Of a stretch of DNA of 60,979 nucleotides, positions 41,808 to 51,758 are shown piece after piece. Made by a program: the position numbers and the translations under genes. A model generated the notes under the pieces. It was not told the origin of the DNA. It searched no databases and saw only the letters and a program-made list of their open reading frames with translations. This stretch comes from Prevotellaceae bacterium (GTDB taxonomy: Bacteria; Bacteroidota; Bacteroidia; Bacteroidales; Paludibacteraceae). The first letter of the stretch is position 1. Every line of letters starts with the position of its first letter. The DNA lies in the NCBI GenBank assembly GCA_031271815.1, contig JAISVA010000021.1, positions 1 through 60,979 on the forward strand. The letters are read 5' to 3'.

Positions 41808-43565
41808 TTAGAATGAAACCGAAACACCTCCCATTATGTTAAACCGGTGTTTGGTATATCCGTACCACTCGGCATATTCCTGATTAAGCAGGTTGTTGAG
41901 GTTCAGGAAAATATCCGCAAAACTGAGCAGCTTGTAATTGGCTCCGAAGCTGAGGTCGTTGATGTTTTTCATTGATACGTTGTAGTCGTTTTCCTTAAAA
42001 AAAACAGCATAGCGTCCGGCTTCAAAACGGTAAGCCAAATTAAAACGGAGATAATCCGTTACATGATAACTTGTTTGGAAATCGAGTTCCCAAGATGGAA
42101 TTTGCCAGGGTTTTTTAATTTCGTCCAATGACCAGGTGCTGTATTTTGATTTGAATGTAAAATTTAGTTTGTCTTGCCAATTATAGAGGAGTGTTAATCC
42201 TGCGTTGAACAAACCTGCATCCTTATCGTATGCTACGTCAAACGTATTGTAATAATATTCATCCTGAATTACGTCAGCCATTCCTTCTTGTCCATCTATT
42301 CTATTTACAAAGAAATACGGATTGTTTATAATCTTGTAACCAAGGAAAAAATCGGCATTCACCTTGTTGAAAAACCTGATTTTTGTTCCGGCATACACAT
42401 CAATCGGCGTATAGGTATCCTCAATTCGCACATCCGGCGAAATATACGGATTCAACAGAGTTGCATAACGGTAATTATTGACCTGTAAATCTCCGGTAAC
42501 GCCGGCATAGATGTATAACTTCCGGTCGATTATTTTTACATTTCCGTAAATGTCGGGCGAGATGGCTCCCGGGCGACCCTGACCAATACTGAATGCCCCT
42601 TTTATCCCGATAACCATGGTTCCCAATTTTCCTTCAAGCGTATAGTAAGGATTCAGTTTAAGTACCGTGTAATCTTTCGTATTACCGGCATCTTTAAAAT
42701 TATAAAGGGCTGTATTTTCGGGTTTGTTCAAAAAGATGTTATACATTTCCAGTCGTGCGCCCAACGATGAGCTTTCCATGCGATAATTGCCCATTACATC
42801 GGTATAAATCGTGTGTTCAGCCAGTTTGTTTCTGTTTTGGAAAAGCTGGTAGTTGGTTTGTAAATCGTATTTCCATTTCGAAATATAATCTTTTGTCCGG
42901 TAACGCAGGTTTACGTCAAAATTGGTAAATGCCTGCTTCCGGTAATCTTCATTAACAATTGGAACATCAAAACCATAGTAATCAAAACGATTGTATCCAC
43001 CGCTGATGAATGTGCTGAATTCCTTGTTTCTTACGTTCCGGGAAAAGGAAAGACGCGCCTTGTTGTCGTTGGTCAATGCTTGTGAATTGACCGGTTCCGT
43101 CAACGAAGGATACATTTCGGGCGTCAATTTCACATCTCCGAAGGAGGAGTTGTGTTTCAAGTAAAAATCAAGCAGATTTTGCTGCGTTTTATGAAACGGC
43201 GTGTACAGTTCGCCCAAAAACGAAGTGTAATTTCCTCCGCCCGCTTTTACAAAACCGTTTTTGTAATCGGGTGCAGGCTGCGGCGCCACGGTGGCATAGT
43301 CGAGCGACGGAATCGCGTCGGTTTTCGGAGAAAAAGGATTTGTCCGGACGGCAAAGTTTGTCTGGATTTTTTTTGCCTCAATATCCTTCAACTCCGGCAT
43401 AATATTGATTTTGCCGGCTTCCTGTATAACGGGATTGTATTCCTTGACGATTTCGATATTTCGTGCGATTGTTGTGTCGGTTTCTGCCTGTTGAGCCGAA
43501 ACGGACAGAAGACAATTCGTAAAAACGCTTAATAAAATAGCGGTTTGTTTCAATATATTTCTCAT
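41808..43565 (-). CDS. outer-membrane beta-barrel protein, TonB-receptor-like barrel without plug
   Basis: 585 residues from ATG 43565 (the longer frame starts with TTG). Signal peptide to ~A25. Residues ~30-110 are a short periplasmic part (DTTIARNIEIVKEYNPVIQE); the rest alternates amphipathic strands with aromatic ends (FSTFISGGYNRFDYYGFDVP) and closes with FNIMGGVSVSF, a C-terminal barrel strand ending in Phe. The canonical plug domain and CarboxypepD-like start of SusC proteins are missing. It probably forms an outer-membrane pore or complex. A TPR protein of the same operon lies two genes upstream. Confidence 0.8.
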   Translation of the reverse strand: MRNILKQTAILLSVFTNCLLSVSAQQAETDTTIARNIEIVKEYNPVIQEAGKINIMPELKDIEAKKIQTNFAVRTNPFSPKTDAIPSLDYATVAPQPAPDYKNGFVKAGGGNYTSFLGELYTPFHKTQQNLLDFYLKHNSSFGDVKLTPEMYPSLTEPVNSQALTNDNKARLSFSRNVRNKEFSTFISGGYNRFDYYGFDVPIVNEDYRKQAFTNFDVNLRYRTKDYISKWKYDLQTNYQLFQNRNKLAEHTIYTDVMGNYRMESSSLGARLEMYNIFLNKPENTALYNFKDAGNTKDYTVLKLNPYYTLEGKLGTMVIGIKGAFSIGQGRPGAISPDIYGNVKIIDRKLYIYAGVTGDLQVNNYRYATLLNPYISPDVRIEDTYTPIDVYAGTKIRFFNKVNADFFLGYKIINNPYFFVNRIDGQEGMADVIQDEYYYNTFDVAYDKDAGLFNAGLTLLYNWQDKLNFTFKSKYSTWSLDEIKKPWQIPSWELDFQTSYHVTDYLRFNLAYRFEAGRYAVFFKENDYNVSMKNINDLSFGANYKLLSFADIFLNLNNLLNQEYAEWYGYTKHRFNIMGGVSVSF

Positions 43566-43581
43566 TATGTAATCAGTTACT

Positions 43582-44250
43582 TTATTCGTTTTCAAATAAT
43601 TCTTTCAAATCAATTTCCAATCCTTCAATAATATGTACGGGCGTTTTCTGGTTACAGTTATAGGTAGTTCCCATATTGTATCTGCCGTCGGGCTGTAACA
43701 GAAAAACGTTGACTCTTCTGGTGTTCGGGTCCACAATCCAATATTCCCTTACTCCTGCAGCTTCATACAGGTTGAATTTGTAATTCCAGTCTTTTTTTAG
43801 TGTTGAAGTTGAAAGTATCTCCACCACCAGGTCGGGTGCGCCGATACATCCTTTGTCGTCCAGCTTGGATGAGTCGCAGATAATACAAATATCAGGCTGC
43901 ACCACGTCATAGATCTTGTCGTCTGACGTTTCGTTGTTCAACGTCAGACGGACGTCAAACGGAGCATAATAGATATAGTATTTCTTTTTTTCCTTCTTTC
44001 TGGTAAATGTATAAAAGAGATTGCCTGATTCCGTTACAAGGTGAGCGTGTATGCGTTTCGGAGCCGGCATCAAATAGATAAATCCGTCGATCAGTTCGCG
44101 ACGCTTATCATCCAACCAAGTCAAATAATCGGCATACGTATACCGTTTGGTTTCGTCCAGATTCAGCTTCGGATAATACATGGCAAACGGTTCTTCCACG
44201 ATTACCGGTTCGGAAGACGGTTCCTTATATATTTTTTTCTCTTTTTTCAT
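43582..44250 (-). CDS. Uma2 family protein (DUF820, PD-(D/E)XK-like)
   Basis: 222 residues. The signature YTYADYLTWLDDKRRELIDG, QPDICIICDSSKL, GAPDLVVEILSTSTLKKDW and YEAAGVREYWIVDPN is the Uma2 family, a restriction-endonuclease-like fold with catalytic Asp/Glu residues (PDLVVE..K). Family members are common in cyanobacteria and Bacteroidota, often in many copies; biochemical targets are unknown. An N-terminal Lys/Glu-rich extension of ~25 residues is unusual. It sits between the TPR and barrel genes with gaps of 15 and 16 bp, so it is transcribed with them although it does not look functionally related. Confidence 0.85.
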   Translation of the reverse strand: MKKEKKIYKEPSSEPVIVEEPFAMYYPKLNLDETKRYTYADYLTWLDDKRRELIDGFIYLMPAPKRIHAHLVTESGNLFYTFTRKKEKKKYYIYYAPFDVRLTLNNETSDDKIYDVVQPDICIICDSSKLDDKGCIGAPDLVVEILSTSTLKKDWNYKFNLYEAAGVREYWIVDPNTRRVNVFLLQPDGRYNMGTTYNCNQKTPVHIIEGLEIDLKELFENE

Positions 44251-44265
44251 CTGAGACCCCTTTTC

Positions 44266-47200
44266 TTAATCATTAATCACCTTGTCAAATTCCCGGTTCT
44301 CAATTTCATCCAGGCGGGCTTTGATTTCGGTTGCGATTTCGTCTTTTCCCTTGTAATTTTCGCGCAGGCTCAACAGATACTGTTTGGCTTCGAAATCATT
44401 GCCTTGCAGCATATAAGCATCGGCGAGCAGGATAAAACTTTTTGCCAGCCAATATTGGTGTGACGTATTTTTCTCGATGAAATCGAAAATTGTTTTCTCT
44501 GCCTCTACCAGTTTCTTTTCATGGAAAAGGTATTCAGCTACGCGGAAATTTGCCTCGGCGCCATACTGGTCCAGCGTATTTTCCGAAAGAACAAGGAAAT
44601 CGGCAAAGGCGCCTGTCGGGTTATCCGTCTTTTCAAAAGCTTTCGCTCGCGTGAAAAGAGCCTCGCGCTGAATAGCAGGGTCGAGCTTGTCGCCTTTTAT
44701 CAGTTCGTCGGCAGCGGCAATTGTTGCTTCATAATTGCCAAGCGTACTGTTACAGCGAAGGATACCCAACCGGGCGGCATCGCGGTTGTTTGCCTGTTGC
44801 GTTACTTCCAGCAGGCGTTGCAGTGTGACCACAGCTCCCTCGCAATCATTTAAATCATACTGGATTTTAGCCAGATTAACCAGCGCCTCTTCCATATTCA
44901 CGTAACCCTGCTTGAACGCTACGAGCATGTATTGCTCTTTGGCTTTTTCCTTTTTGTCTATTTTATAATAACTGTTTGCCAGGTAAAAACGGGCATTGTC
45001 GCTAAAGCTGCTTCCGGAGAAATTTTCCAGGTAGCGGCTAAAGCTTTCGATGGCTTTCGGATAATCCTCTATCAGATACAACCGTTCGGCAGCGAGGTAG
45101 GAGAGCGAGTCCTGCTCGGATTTTCCAAACGTGGCGATACCGCCGAGTGATGCCACATAATCGGCATACGTCTGCAGGTCGTCTTTCTCAAAGTAGATTG
45201 TCTTCAGGTTTTCAAGAGCCGTTTTTGCCTCTATGCTGCTTGGATAATAATCTACAATTTCCTTATAAATGGCAATGGATTTATCACGGTTGCCCATTTC
45301 ATCGTAGAGCATTGCCGTTTGCAGCCTTGCTTTCCGGCTAAGCGGACTGTGCGGGTATTTCAGCACCAATTCGTCATAAATCATAATTGCCGGCCTGTTA
45401 TCGCCGAGCATAATGTACGAACGGCCGATTTCGTACATCGCATCGGCAAGGTATTCCGACATCGGGAAGGTTTTGATGAGTTTCTGCAGGGTCGCAATTT
45501 TCCCTTTATAGTCTTTCTGCAATCCCTGTATAAATGCCTGTTGGAAAAGGGCGTAATCGGCTCCCGAACCTTGCAGGGCATACACGGTGGTGTAACTTTT
45601 CTGCGCCTTTTCCAGGTCGCGGTTATAGAAGTAGCAGTCGCCGATCCGGTTGTTGGCATCGGCAATAAGCGTTTTGTTCGCTTCTTCCAGGTTAACGAAT
45701 TTGCGGAACCAGTTTAGCGCCTCGCTGTATTTTTTCTGTGAGAAATAGATGTATCCCAAATCGTAATGCGCCATATTAAACATTCCCGAATTTCGGGCGC
45801 CTACCGAATTCAGGAAGCGTTGAAGGTCTGCCGCCGCTTTGGTCTCATCCTTCAGCCGTGCATGAGCTTCCGCCCGCCAAAAAAGAGCCAGGGCTTCCGT
45901 TTCGCGGTTTGAACTTCCGTCTTCCAGCGATTGGGTAAACGATTCGATGGCTTTGGAATAATTACCCTCTGTAAAATATTGAATTCCAATGCTGTACAAA
46001 ACGCGCTGGCGCGCCTCAAGAATTTTTGGATTTTTGGATTTTATCTTCTGAATGGATTCATAAGCCGCCTCGTAGTTTTTCGTTGTCAGATAGACATTGA
46101 CCAAATAGTCGTATATATTATCCGAATATTTGGAGGTTGGGAATTCCTGCAAAAAACGCTCAAAAGCAACTACCGATTCGTTGAACGGCGAGTAGGACTG
46201 CTCATAGACAATCAGCGCGTAATTGTATAGCGCTTCCTCTCGTATCTCCTTGTCAAAATCCATTCGGGCTGCCGACTCAAATGCCATTCGGGCATTGGTT
46301 TTGTCGTTTTCTTTCAGGTAGGCGCTTCCCAGGTGCAGGTACGCGTTTTGAGCCATCAGGTCTTCCGTAACTGTTACTTTTTGCAGGTTCGGTATCGCGT
46401 TTTTGTACTGTTGCGTCTGGTAATAGGCAATTCCGAGCATGTACATGCTGTTGCGCAGCACAGGCGTAGCCTTTTTCTCGTAAAGGGCGAGGTATTTAAT
46501 GGTGTTTTCATAGTCTTTTCGATAGAAGAAACTTTCGCCTGACAGGCGATATACTTCGACATTGTTTTCATTGTCGGGATATTTGTTTAAAAGCTCTTCG
46601 CCGGAAGTAATAACTTCATCGTATTTCCCCTGTGAATAGTAAATTTGAAGAATATAATAAGGAACTATTCGCTCATAATCGGGATTGCTTTGCAACGAAA
46701 GGAAAACAGGTAACGCCGCATCGTATTTTTTTTCCAAATAATCAATGTATGCGCTGTAATAAAGAGCAGAATTGCCGTACCTGCTTTTTTGGGAAAGAAG
46801 GGTTGTGAATGCCTCTTTGGCATTCGGCAGGTCATTTGTCTGCAAGTAAGAATATCCTGTACGGAAGTAATAATCAAATCTTTCCTCTTTTGATAAATTT
46901 TCCGGATCGGACTTGTCAAAAAGCTCCAGCGCATCCTTAAAATTTTTCTTGTCGAAAGCCAGCGTTCCCTGTAAAAACCTTGCACGGTTGACGTGAACTG
47001 AATAAGGATTGTTGGAAACGAACTGCTCCAATCTTCGTCCCGCATCTTTCATCCTCATTTCATAGGCGCTGCTTGCCTGGTAATATTCCGCTTCGGGATA
47101 AAGCGGCGAACGGTCTCTGTTCTGCGTTTGCAGATATTCGTCGAGATGACGGAAAGCGACGCTGAACCGTTTTAAGTCATACATCTCCTTGCCGTCGTAA

Positions 47201-47295
47201 AACAGCTTGTCGGAGTGTGTGTACGTTTTTGTCTTTTGCGCGCAAATATTTGTCAGAGAAAGCGATAAGAACGCCAATAATACTATTCGTCTCAT
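44266..47295 (-). CDS. large periplasmic TPR-repeat protein
   Basis: 1009 residues: signal peptide (ICA then QKTKT) followed by about 20 or more tetratricopeptide repeats along the whole length, e.g. ALYYSAYIDYLEKKYDAALP and AEYYQASSAYEMRMKDAGRR. TPR scaffolds bind partner proteins; a periplasmic one paired with an outer-membrane barrel suggests an envelope-assembly complex. A perfect TATATTTG -7 box 27 bp upstream makes it the first gene of the operon that continues through Uma2, the barrel and the J-domain gene. Confidence 0.85.
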   Translation of the reverse strand: MRRIVLLAFLSLSLTNICAQKTKTYTHSDKLFYDGKEMYDLKRFSVAFRHLDEYLQTQNRDRSPLYPEAEYYQASSAYEMRMKDAGRRLEQFVSNNPYSVHVNRARFLQGTLAFDKKNFKDALELFDKSDPENLSKEERFDYYFRTGYSYLQTNDLPNAKEAFTTLLSQKSRYGNSALYYSAYIDYLEKKYDAALPVFLSLQSNPDYERIVPYYILQIYYSQGKYDEVITSGEELLNKYPDNENNVEVYRLSGESFFYRKDYENTIKYLALYEKKATPVLRNSMYMLGIAYYQTQQYKNAIPNLQKVTVTEDLMAQNAYLHLGSAYLKENDKTNARMAFESAARMDFDKEIREEALYNYALIVYEQSYSPFNESVVAFERFLQEFPTSKYSDNIYDYLVNVYLTTKNYEAAYESIQKIKSKNPKILEARQRVLYSIGIQYFTEGNYSKAIESFTQSLEDGSSNRETEALALFWRAEAHARLKDETKAAADLQRFLNSVGARNSGMFNMAHYDLGYIYFSQKKYSEALNWFRKFVNLEEANKTLIADANNRIGDCYFYNRDLEKAQKSYTTVYALQGSGADYALFQQAFIQGLQKDYKGKIATLQKLIKTFPMSEYLADAMYEIGRSYIMLGDNRPAIMIYDELVLKYPHSPLSRKARLQTAMLYDEMGNRDKSIAIYKEIVDYYPSSIEAKTALENLKTIYFEKDDLQTYADYVASLGGIATFGKSEQDSLSYLAAERLYLIEDYPKAIESFSRYLENFSGSSFSDNARFYLANSYYKIDKKEKAKEQYMLVAFKQGYVNMEEALVNLAKIQYDLNDCEGAVVTLQRLLEVTQQANNRDAARLGILRCNSTLGNYEATIAAADELIKGDKLDPAIQREALFTRAKAFEKTDNPTGAFADFLVLSENTLDQYGAEANFRVAEYLFHEKKLVEAEKTIFDFIEKNTSHQYWLAKSFILLADAYMLQGNDFEAKQYLLSLRENYKGKDEIATEIKARLDEIENREFDKVIND

Positions 47296-47321
47296 TTCGT
47301 GAAGTCCAAAATTAATTTGCG

Positions 47322-47329
47322 CAAATATA
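47322..47329 (-). promoter_or_regulatory. -7 promoter element of the TPR-barrel operon
   Basis: TATATTTG on the minus strand, 27 bp upstream of the TPR gene ATG (47295), matches the TAnnTTTG consensus. Confidence 0.55.
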
Positions 47330-47412
47330 TAAATTTTTAAATGAAAAATGTGTTTATTTTAATAATATGATTATCCTGTGCAGTCATAAAGAGGAGGTGA
47401 CGCAGTAAAAGC

Positions 47413-47436
47413 AGAGACGGGGCGCGCCCCGTCTCT
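47413..47436. repeat. perfect 24-bp GC-rich palindrome
   Basis: AGAGACGGGGCG followed by CGCCCCGTCTCT is an exact 12+12 inverted repeat without spacer, very GC-rich in an A/T-rich intergenic region. It lies between the small gene at 47484 and the TPR operon. Similar GAGACG palindromes are scattered in other bacterial genomes; here it may end the small gene's transcript or serve as a structural repeat. Confidence 0.75.
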
Positions 47437-47483
47437 ACACAATTTACGTATTTCTACATTATCTCTTTCAACTCATCTTCATT

Positions 47484-47729
47484 TCAGCCCACCGAAATAT
47501 CATTTTCACGCACTTCAATCGCGATTCCCTTTTCTCTTTGCTGCTTGATGAAATAATGGAGCTTGTCCGATGCTTCATATACCGATGCAAAATCATTACA
47601 CGCTCCCGTGCTTTTAATATCCAGGTAATCGCTAAGCATAATTTTGCCCTGCTTCTTACTTTCAATCAATCCTTTCAAGTCTGCGATGATTTTGTTCTCA
47701 ACCTTATTTGAAATTAATTCGTTTTCCAT
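47484..47729 (-). CDS. small hypothetical protein
   Basis: 81 residues, charged, no signal or membrane segment (MENELISNKVENKIIADLKG ... IEVRENDISVG). It reads as helix (1-30), turn and a mixed second half. No family recognised. It starts with ATG in a good context and stops before the 24-bp palindrome. A plausible small soluble gene, but it could be non-coding. Confidence 0.5.
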   Translation of the reverse strand: MENELISNKVENKIIADLKGLIESKKQGKIMLSDYLDIKSTGACNDFASVYEASDKLHYFIKQQREKGIAIEVRENDISVG

Positions 47730-47837
47730 AATTTTTATTATTTATAGTTGTTTTATATTTCACAAAGAAAAACAATCTGCTATTACAAATGGTTGAGAGT
47801 TGGTTGAGATTTTTTTTTTGACTCTGCTCATCACCGG

Positions 47838-47935
47838 AAAAAAGTAAACACAAAATCATTCGGACAGAACACAAAGCAAAGTTTGTTTTTTTAGGTTTTT
47901 GTGCTTTTATATTAAAAAATCAAGGTTCGGATAAG
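47838..47935. repeat. AAACACAAA-family palindrome between the small gene and porT
   Basis: AAAGTAAACACAAAATCATT and GAACACAAAGC pair loosely with GTTTTTGTGCTTTTATATTA. It is a worn relative of the repeat at 18700-18779. The remaining gap to 47730 is A/T-rich without features. Confidence 0.45.
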
Positions 47936-47937
47936 CG

Positions 47938-48648
47938 TTACTCAAAATTAAACGAGAGTACGAACAGCCGTGAAGTCAGTTTGGAAATTGCGTTTGTATA
48001 TTTCAAATCCGCTATATTTACGATTTCAGGGCGGTTACGTTCAAGTATATCGCTCATTCCGAGAAACATCTTGAATTCGGGAGCTAATTTAAAATAAGGC
48101 AGGTAAAAATCACAACCTACGCCAAATTCAATACCGAAATCGTTCTGTTTGAGCAGAATGATGTCTTCGCGCCGGCGACCTAAATCAAGCGTAGCGCTCG
48201 CGCCGCCGATCAGGTAGGGGCGACAATTGGCATATCGCTGCGCCCTGAATTTCAGCAGCAGCGGGAAATTAATCACGTTGGTTCTTACCGCCACATCGTT
48301 TACATTGCCTTTATCCTGGTCGATGAATGTCAATGTGCGGTCGCCAAACATCAGTGCGGGCGTAAAACGCAGGTTCAGAAAGCTGAAAATACGCAAATCG
48401 GTAATGATCCCCACAGTAAATCCGGGCGAAAATGAAGTTTGTTCGGCATACCAGACCCGACCGTCGCTGTCAGCCACTCCGGCATGAGTAACGTTAAAAT
48501 CCATTGCGTTAAATCCGAGTATGAATCCAAAATGATACAGTTTATTGTCCGAGTGAATCAAATTCTGAGTCTGTCCGAAATTCCCTTGCGAAAATGTATT
48601 GGAAACGAAAAGGCTCAACAGCAGCAGGCTAAAAACAATCTTTTTCAA
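47938..48648 (-). CDS. porT: type IX secretion outer-membrane protein PorT
   Basis: 236 residues. A signal peptide (KKIVFSLLLLSLFVSNTFSQ) and an eight-stranded outer-membrane barrel of the PorT/OmpA-like family: FGFILGFNAMDFNV, SFSPGFTVGIITDLRIF, YLIGGASATLDLGRR, LKQNDFGIEFGVGCDFYLPY, ending FVLSFNFE. PorT is needed for T9SS cargo export in Porphyromonas and gliding relatives. The start appears to be TTG at 48648: no in-frame ATG precedes the signal peptide. It serves the exported proteins of this window (GH9 and the tailed surface proteins). Confidence 0.82.
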   Translation of the reverse strand: MKKIVFSLLLLSLFVSNTFSQGNFGQTQNLIHSDNKLYHFGFILGFNAMDFNVTHAGVADSDGRVWYAEQTSFSPGFTVGIITDLRIFSFLNLRFTPALMFGDRTLTFIDQDKGNVNDVAVRTNVINFPLLLKFRAQRYANCRPYLIGGASATLDLGRRREDIILLKQNDFGIEFGVGCDFYLPYFKLAPEFKMFLGMSDILERNRPEIVNIADLKYTNAISKLTSRLFVLSFNFE

Positions 48649-48858
48649 AATCTTTTTATTTTATTTTTTACTAATAACGCTTTTATATGCATTTTATTTC
48701 ATGAAAGAGATAAACAGTAAGTTCTACAAAAAATATTAACCGCAATGAATGCGAAGAAAAACCGCCATAAATCCAAAGGCACATTGCAGTTAAACAAAAT
48801 GATATTGATCCGGAAGATACGGATCAAGGCGGCAAAGTAAAAAGATGTAAAAAAATAG

Positions 48859-48888
48859 TTGATAAAATTCGTATTATTTTTATTTTTG
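48859..48888 (+). promoter_or_regulatory. promoter of guaA
   Basis: TTG at 48859-48861, 19 bp spacer, TATTTTTG at 48881-48888, a full match to the Bacteroidota consensus. The guaA ATG follows 29 bp later. Confidence 0.65.
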
Positions 48889-48917
48889 CAAACTAAAATG
48901 TACAAATCTCATAACAA

Positions 48918-50438
48918 ATGCAAGAAAAAATTATTATCCTCGATTTCGGTTCCCAAACTACACAACTTATTGGTCGGAGAATCAGAGAGTTAAATGTCTA
49001 TTGTGAAATAGTTCCTTACAATAAATTTCCGGAAGATACAGCCGGTATCAAAGGCGTGATTCTTTCGGGAAGTCCGTATTCGGTTTACGACAAAGAAGCT
49101 TTTAAGGCTGATTTGTCACACATTCGGAGCAAATTTCCGGTGTTGGGCATTTGTTATGGCGCGCAGTTTATTTCTCATATTTCGGGCGGTAAAGTCGGAC
49201 CTGCCGGTTCGCGCGAGTACGGACGGGCTACCCTTTCGTCGGTTGACGGCAACGACCCGCTGCTGAAAGGCGTGAATGAAGGTTCGCAGGTATGGATGTC
49301 GCACGGCGATACCATCACCGCAGTCCCTGCTGATTTTAATATAATCGCGAGTACATGTGATGTGGACATCGCAGCATATCATATAGAAGGTGAAAACACG
49401 TGGGGCGTTCAGTTTCATCCCGAAGTGTATCATACCGAAATAGGCATGCGTTTATTAGATAATTTTCTCACTATCTGCGGATGTGCCAAAGACTGGAGTC
49501 CGGCATCCTTCATCGAGGAAACGGTAAAAGAGTTGAAGAAGCAACTTGGAGACGACAAGGTGATTCTGGCTCTTTCGGGCGGCGTCGATTCGTCCGTAAC
49601 CGCCGTGCTGTTGAATAAGGCAATCGGTAAGAATCTGACCTGTATTTTCGTTGATCACGGCCTACTGCGCAAAAATGAGTTCGAAAAAGTATTGGAAGAT
49701 TACAAGCACCTCGGCTTGAACGTTATCGGCGTAGATGCAAAGGCGAAATTTTATTCCGAACTGGCAGGCGTCACCGAACCGGAACGTAAACGTAAAATTA
49801 TCGGAAAAGGATTTATCGATGTATTCGATGAAGAAGCGCGCAAGCTGAAAGATATTAAATGGCTGGCGCAGGGAACCATTTATCCAGATATTATCGAGTC
49901 GCTTTCCATCACGGGAACCGTAATCAAATCGCACCACAACGTTGGCGGACTTCCCGAAAAAATGAACCTGCAACTTTGCGAACCGCTGCGCTTGCTTTTC
50001 AAAGACGAAGTGCGCCGAGTAGGTCGCGAGTTGAACATGCAGGAACACCTGATTTCGCGCCACCCGTTCCCGGGTCCTGGACTTGGCGTGCGTATCCTGG
50101 GCGATATTACGCCCGAAAAAGTGCGGGTGCTGCAAGATGCCGACGATATTTTTATTACCGGGTTGCGCGAGTGGGGCTTGTACGACAAAGTATGGCAGGC
50201 AGGCGTTATTCTTCTTCCCGTACAATCGGTCGGCGTAATGGGCGATGAACGCACATACGAAAATGCAGTAGCCCTTCGCGCCGTAAATTCTACCGATGCG
50301 ATGACGGCTGATTGGGCTCAGTTGCCTTACGATTTCCTGGCGAAAACTTCAAACGAAATTATCAACAAAGTAAAAGGCGTAAACCGCGTAACGTATGACA
50401 TAAGTTCAAAACCGCCTGCTACGATTGAGTGGGAATAA
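48918..50438 (+). CDS. guaA: GMP synthase (glutamine-hydrolysing)
   Basis: 506 residues. A class I glutaminase (~1-190) with [16 protein letters not shown] (catalytic Cys) and [11 protein letters not shown] (His/Glu). An ATP-PPase domain with [18 protein letters not shown], and a C-terminal dimer domain ending [15 protein letters not shown], invariant in GuaA. It converts XMP to GMP with glutamine and ATP. It stands first in a plus-strand group with frr and efp. Confidence 0.97.
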   Translation: MQEKIIILDFGSQTTQLIGRRIRELNVYCEIVPYNKFPEDTAGIKGVILSGSPYSVYDKEAFKADLSHIRSKFPVLGICYGAQFISHISGGKVGPAGSREYGRATLSSVDGNDPLLKGVNEGSQVWMSHGDTITAVPADFNIIASTCDVDIAAYHIEGENTWGVQFHPEVYHTEIGMRLLDNFLTICGCAKDWSPASFIEETVKELKKQLGDDKVILALSGGVDSSVTAVLLNKAIGKNLTCIFVDHGLLRKNEFEKVLEDYKHLGLNVIGVDAKAKFYSELAGVTEPERKRKIIGKGFIDVFDEEARKLKDIKWLAQGTIYPDIIESLSITGTVIKSHHNVGGLPEKMNLQLCEPLRLLFKDEVRRVGRELNMQEHLISRHPFPGPGLGVRILGDITPEKVRVLQDADDIFITGLREWGLYDKVWQAGVILLPVQSVGVMGDERTYENAVALRAVNSTDAMTADWAQLPYDFLAKTSNEIINKVKGVNRVTYDISSKPPATIEWE

Positions 50439-50478
50439 AAATAATTAAACACATCCGGAAAATTTAATAAAAAGAATT

Positions 50479-51039
50479 ATGATAGAAGTTAAAGCATTTT
50501 ACAAAGAAGCTCAGGATAAAATGGAGAGTGCGGTTCTTCATTTGGACGATGCGCTGGCGCGTATCCGGGCAGGAAAGGCAAATGTGCGCATTTTGGATGC
50601 GGTAAAGGTGGATTATTACGGAAGTTTGACTCCCCTTTCGGGCGTAGCAACCATCACAACGCCCGATGCCCGCACCATCGCCATTCAGCCCTGGGACCGG
50701 AAAATGATTTCCGAAATTGAGCGCGCAATTATGAATTCCGAAGTGGGAATTACGCCCGAAAACAATGGGGAAATCATCCGTTTGACCATTCCCGCACTGA
50801 CCGAGGAACGCCGTAAAGCGCTGGTTAAACAAACGCGCAGCGAAGGCGAAGACATTAAAGTGCGCATCCGCAACGTGCGCCGCGACATCAACGAAGCGCT
50901 CAAAAAAGAGGTTAAAAACGGTCTTTCGGAAGATATGCAAAAAGACGCGGAAGCCGAAGTACAGAAAATCCACGATAAATACATTAAAAAAGTGGACGAA
51001 TTGCTCGCGACGAAAGAAAAAGAGATTATGACGGTGTGA
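50479..51039 (+). CDS. frr: ribosome recycling factor
   Basis: 186 residues, standard length. Motifs ALARIRAGKANVRILD, YYGSLTPLSGVATITTPDAR, RLTIPALTEERRKALVKQ and RNVRRDINEALKKE define RRF. With EF-G it splits ribosomes after termination. It starts 40 bp after guaA and probably shares its transcript; the efp gene follows after a palindromic repeat. Confidence 0.96.
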   Translation: MIEVKAFYKEAQDKMESAVLHLDDALARIRAGKANVRILDAVKVDYYGSLTPLSGVATITTPDARTIAIQPWDRKMISEIERAIMNSEVGITPENNGEIIRLTIPALTEERRKALVKQTRSEGEDIKVRIRNVRRDINEALKKEVKNGLSEDMQKDAEAEVQKIHDKYIKKVDELLATKEKEIMTV

Positions 51040-51047
51040 AAACAATA

Positions 51048-51145
51048 CAGTAAACGAGTAATAAGTAAACAAGATAAAGATACAGATGTTTGCTTGTTTA
51101 TTTGTTTACTCGTCAACTCGTTTACTACTAAATACTCGTTTACTT
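51048..51145. repeat. GTAAACGAGTA-family palindrome between frr and efp
   Basis: AGTAAACGAGTAATAAGTAA near 51050 is the inverse of the words GTTTACTACTAAATACTCGT and TTTGTTTACTCGT. It is related to the repeat at 19406-19512. Read on the transcript it could fold and separate expression of frr from efp. Confidence 0.55.
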
Positions 51146-51162
51146 AATTAAAAAATTATAAA

Positions 51163-51732
51163 ATGGCATCAGCATCAACTTCAGATTTTAGAAATGGAAT
51201 GTGTCTCGATATTGACGGGCAATACTATTTCATCGTTGAATTTTTACACGTTAAACCGGGAAAAGGTCCGGCTTTCGTGCGCACGAAATTGAAAAACGTT
51301 CAGAACGGTCGTATTTTAGATAGAACTTTTAACGCAGGTGTGAAAGTAGAAGAAGTCCGTATCGAACGTCGTGATTACCAATTCCTTTACATCGACGACA
51401 TGGGATATACATTTATGAACATGGAAGACTTCGAGCAGGTGGTAATCCCGAAAGAAAGTATCAATGGCGTCGATTTCCTGAAAGAAGGCGATGTGATAGA
51501 AGTAGTAGTTCATGCCGAATCGGACACAATTCTTTATGCCGACCTTCCGACCCACGTTGTACTGACTGTTACTTACACCGAACCCGGCCTGAAGGGCGAC
51601 ACCGCCACCAACACACTGAAACCGGCAACCGTCGAAACCGGCGCTACCGTTCGTGTGCCTCTTTTCATCAACGAAGGCGAAAAGATTAAGGTAGATACGC
51701 GCGATGGCTCTTATGTTGAGCGTGTAAAGTAA
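51163..51732 (+). CDS. efp: translation elongation factor P
   Basis: 189 residues. Domain I contains the loop [17 protein letters not shown], whose Lys can be modified in some bacteria. Domains II/III follow with [13 protein letters not shown], and the signature [20 protein letters not shown] near the C-terminus, ending [16 protein letters not shown] relieves stalling at polyproline. It has little room for a separate promoter because the frr-efp gap is filled by a repeat. Confidence 0.95.
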   Translation: MASASTSDFRNGMCLDIDGQYYFIVEFLHVKPGKGPAFVRTKLKNVQNGRILDRTFNAGVKVEEVRIERRDYQFLYIDDMGYTFMNMEDFEQVVIPKESINGVDFLKEGDVIEVVVHAESDTILYADLPTHVVLTVTYTEPGLKGDTATNTLKPATVETGATVRVPLFINEGEKIKVDTRDGSYVERVK

Positions 51733-51758
51733 AAAATCGGCATATTTTAGACTATAAA

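Noticed and set aside
49662-50225. 187-residue frame antisense to guaA
   Set aside because: Shadow frame opposite the strongly conserved GMP synthase.
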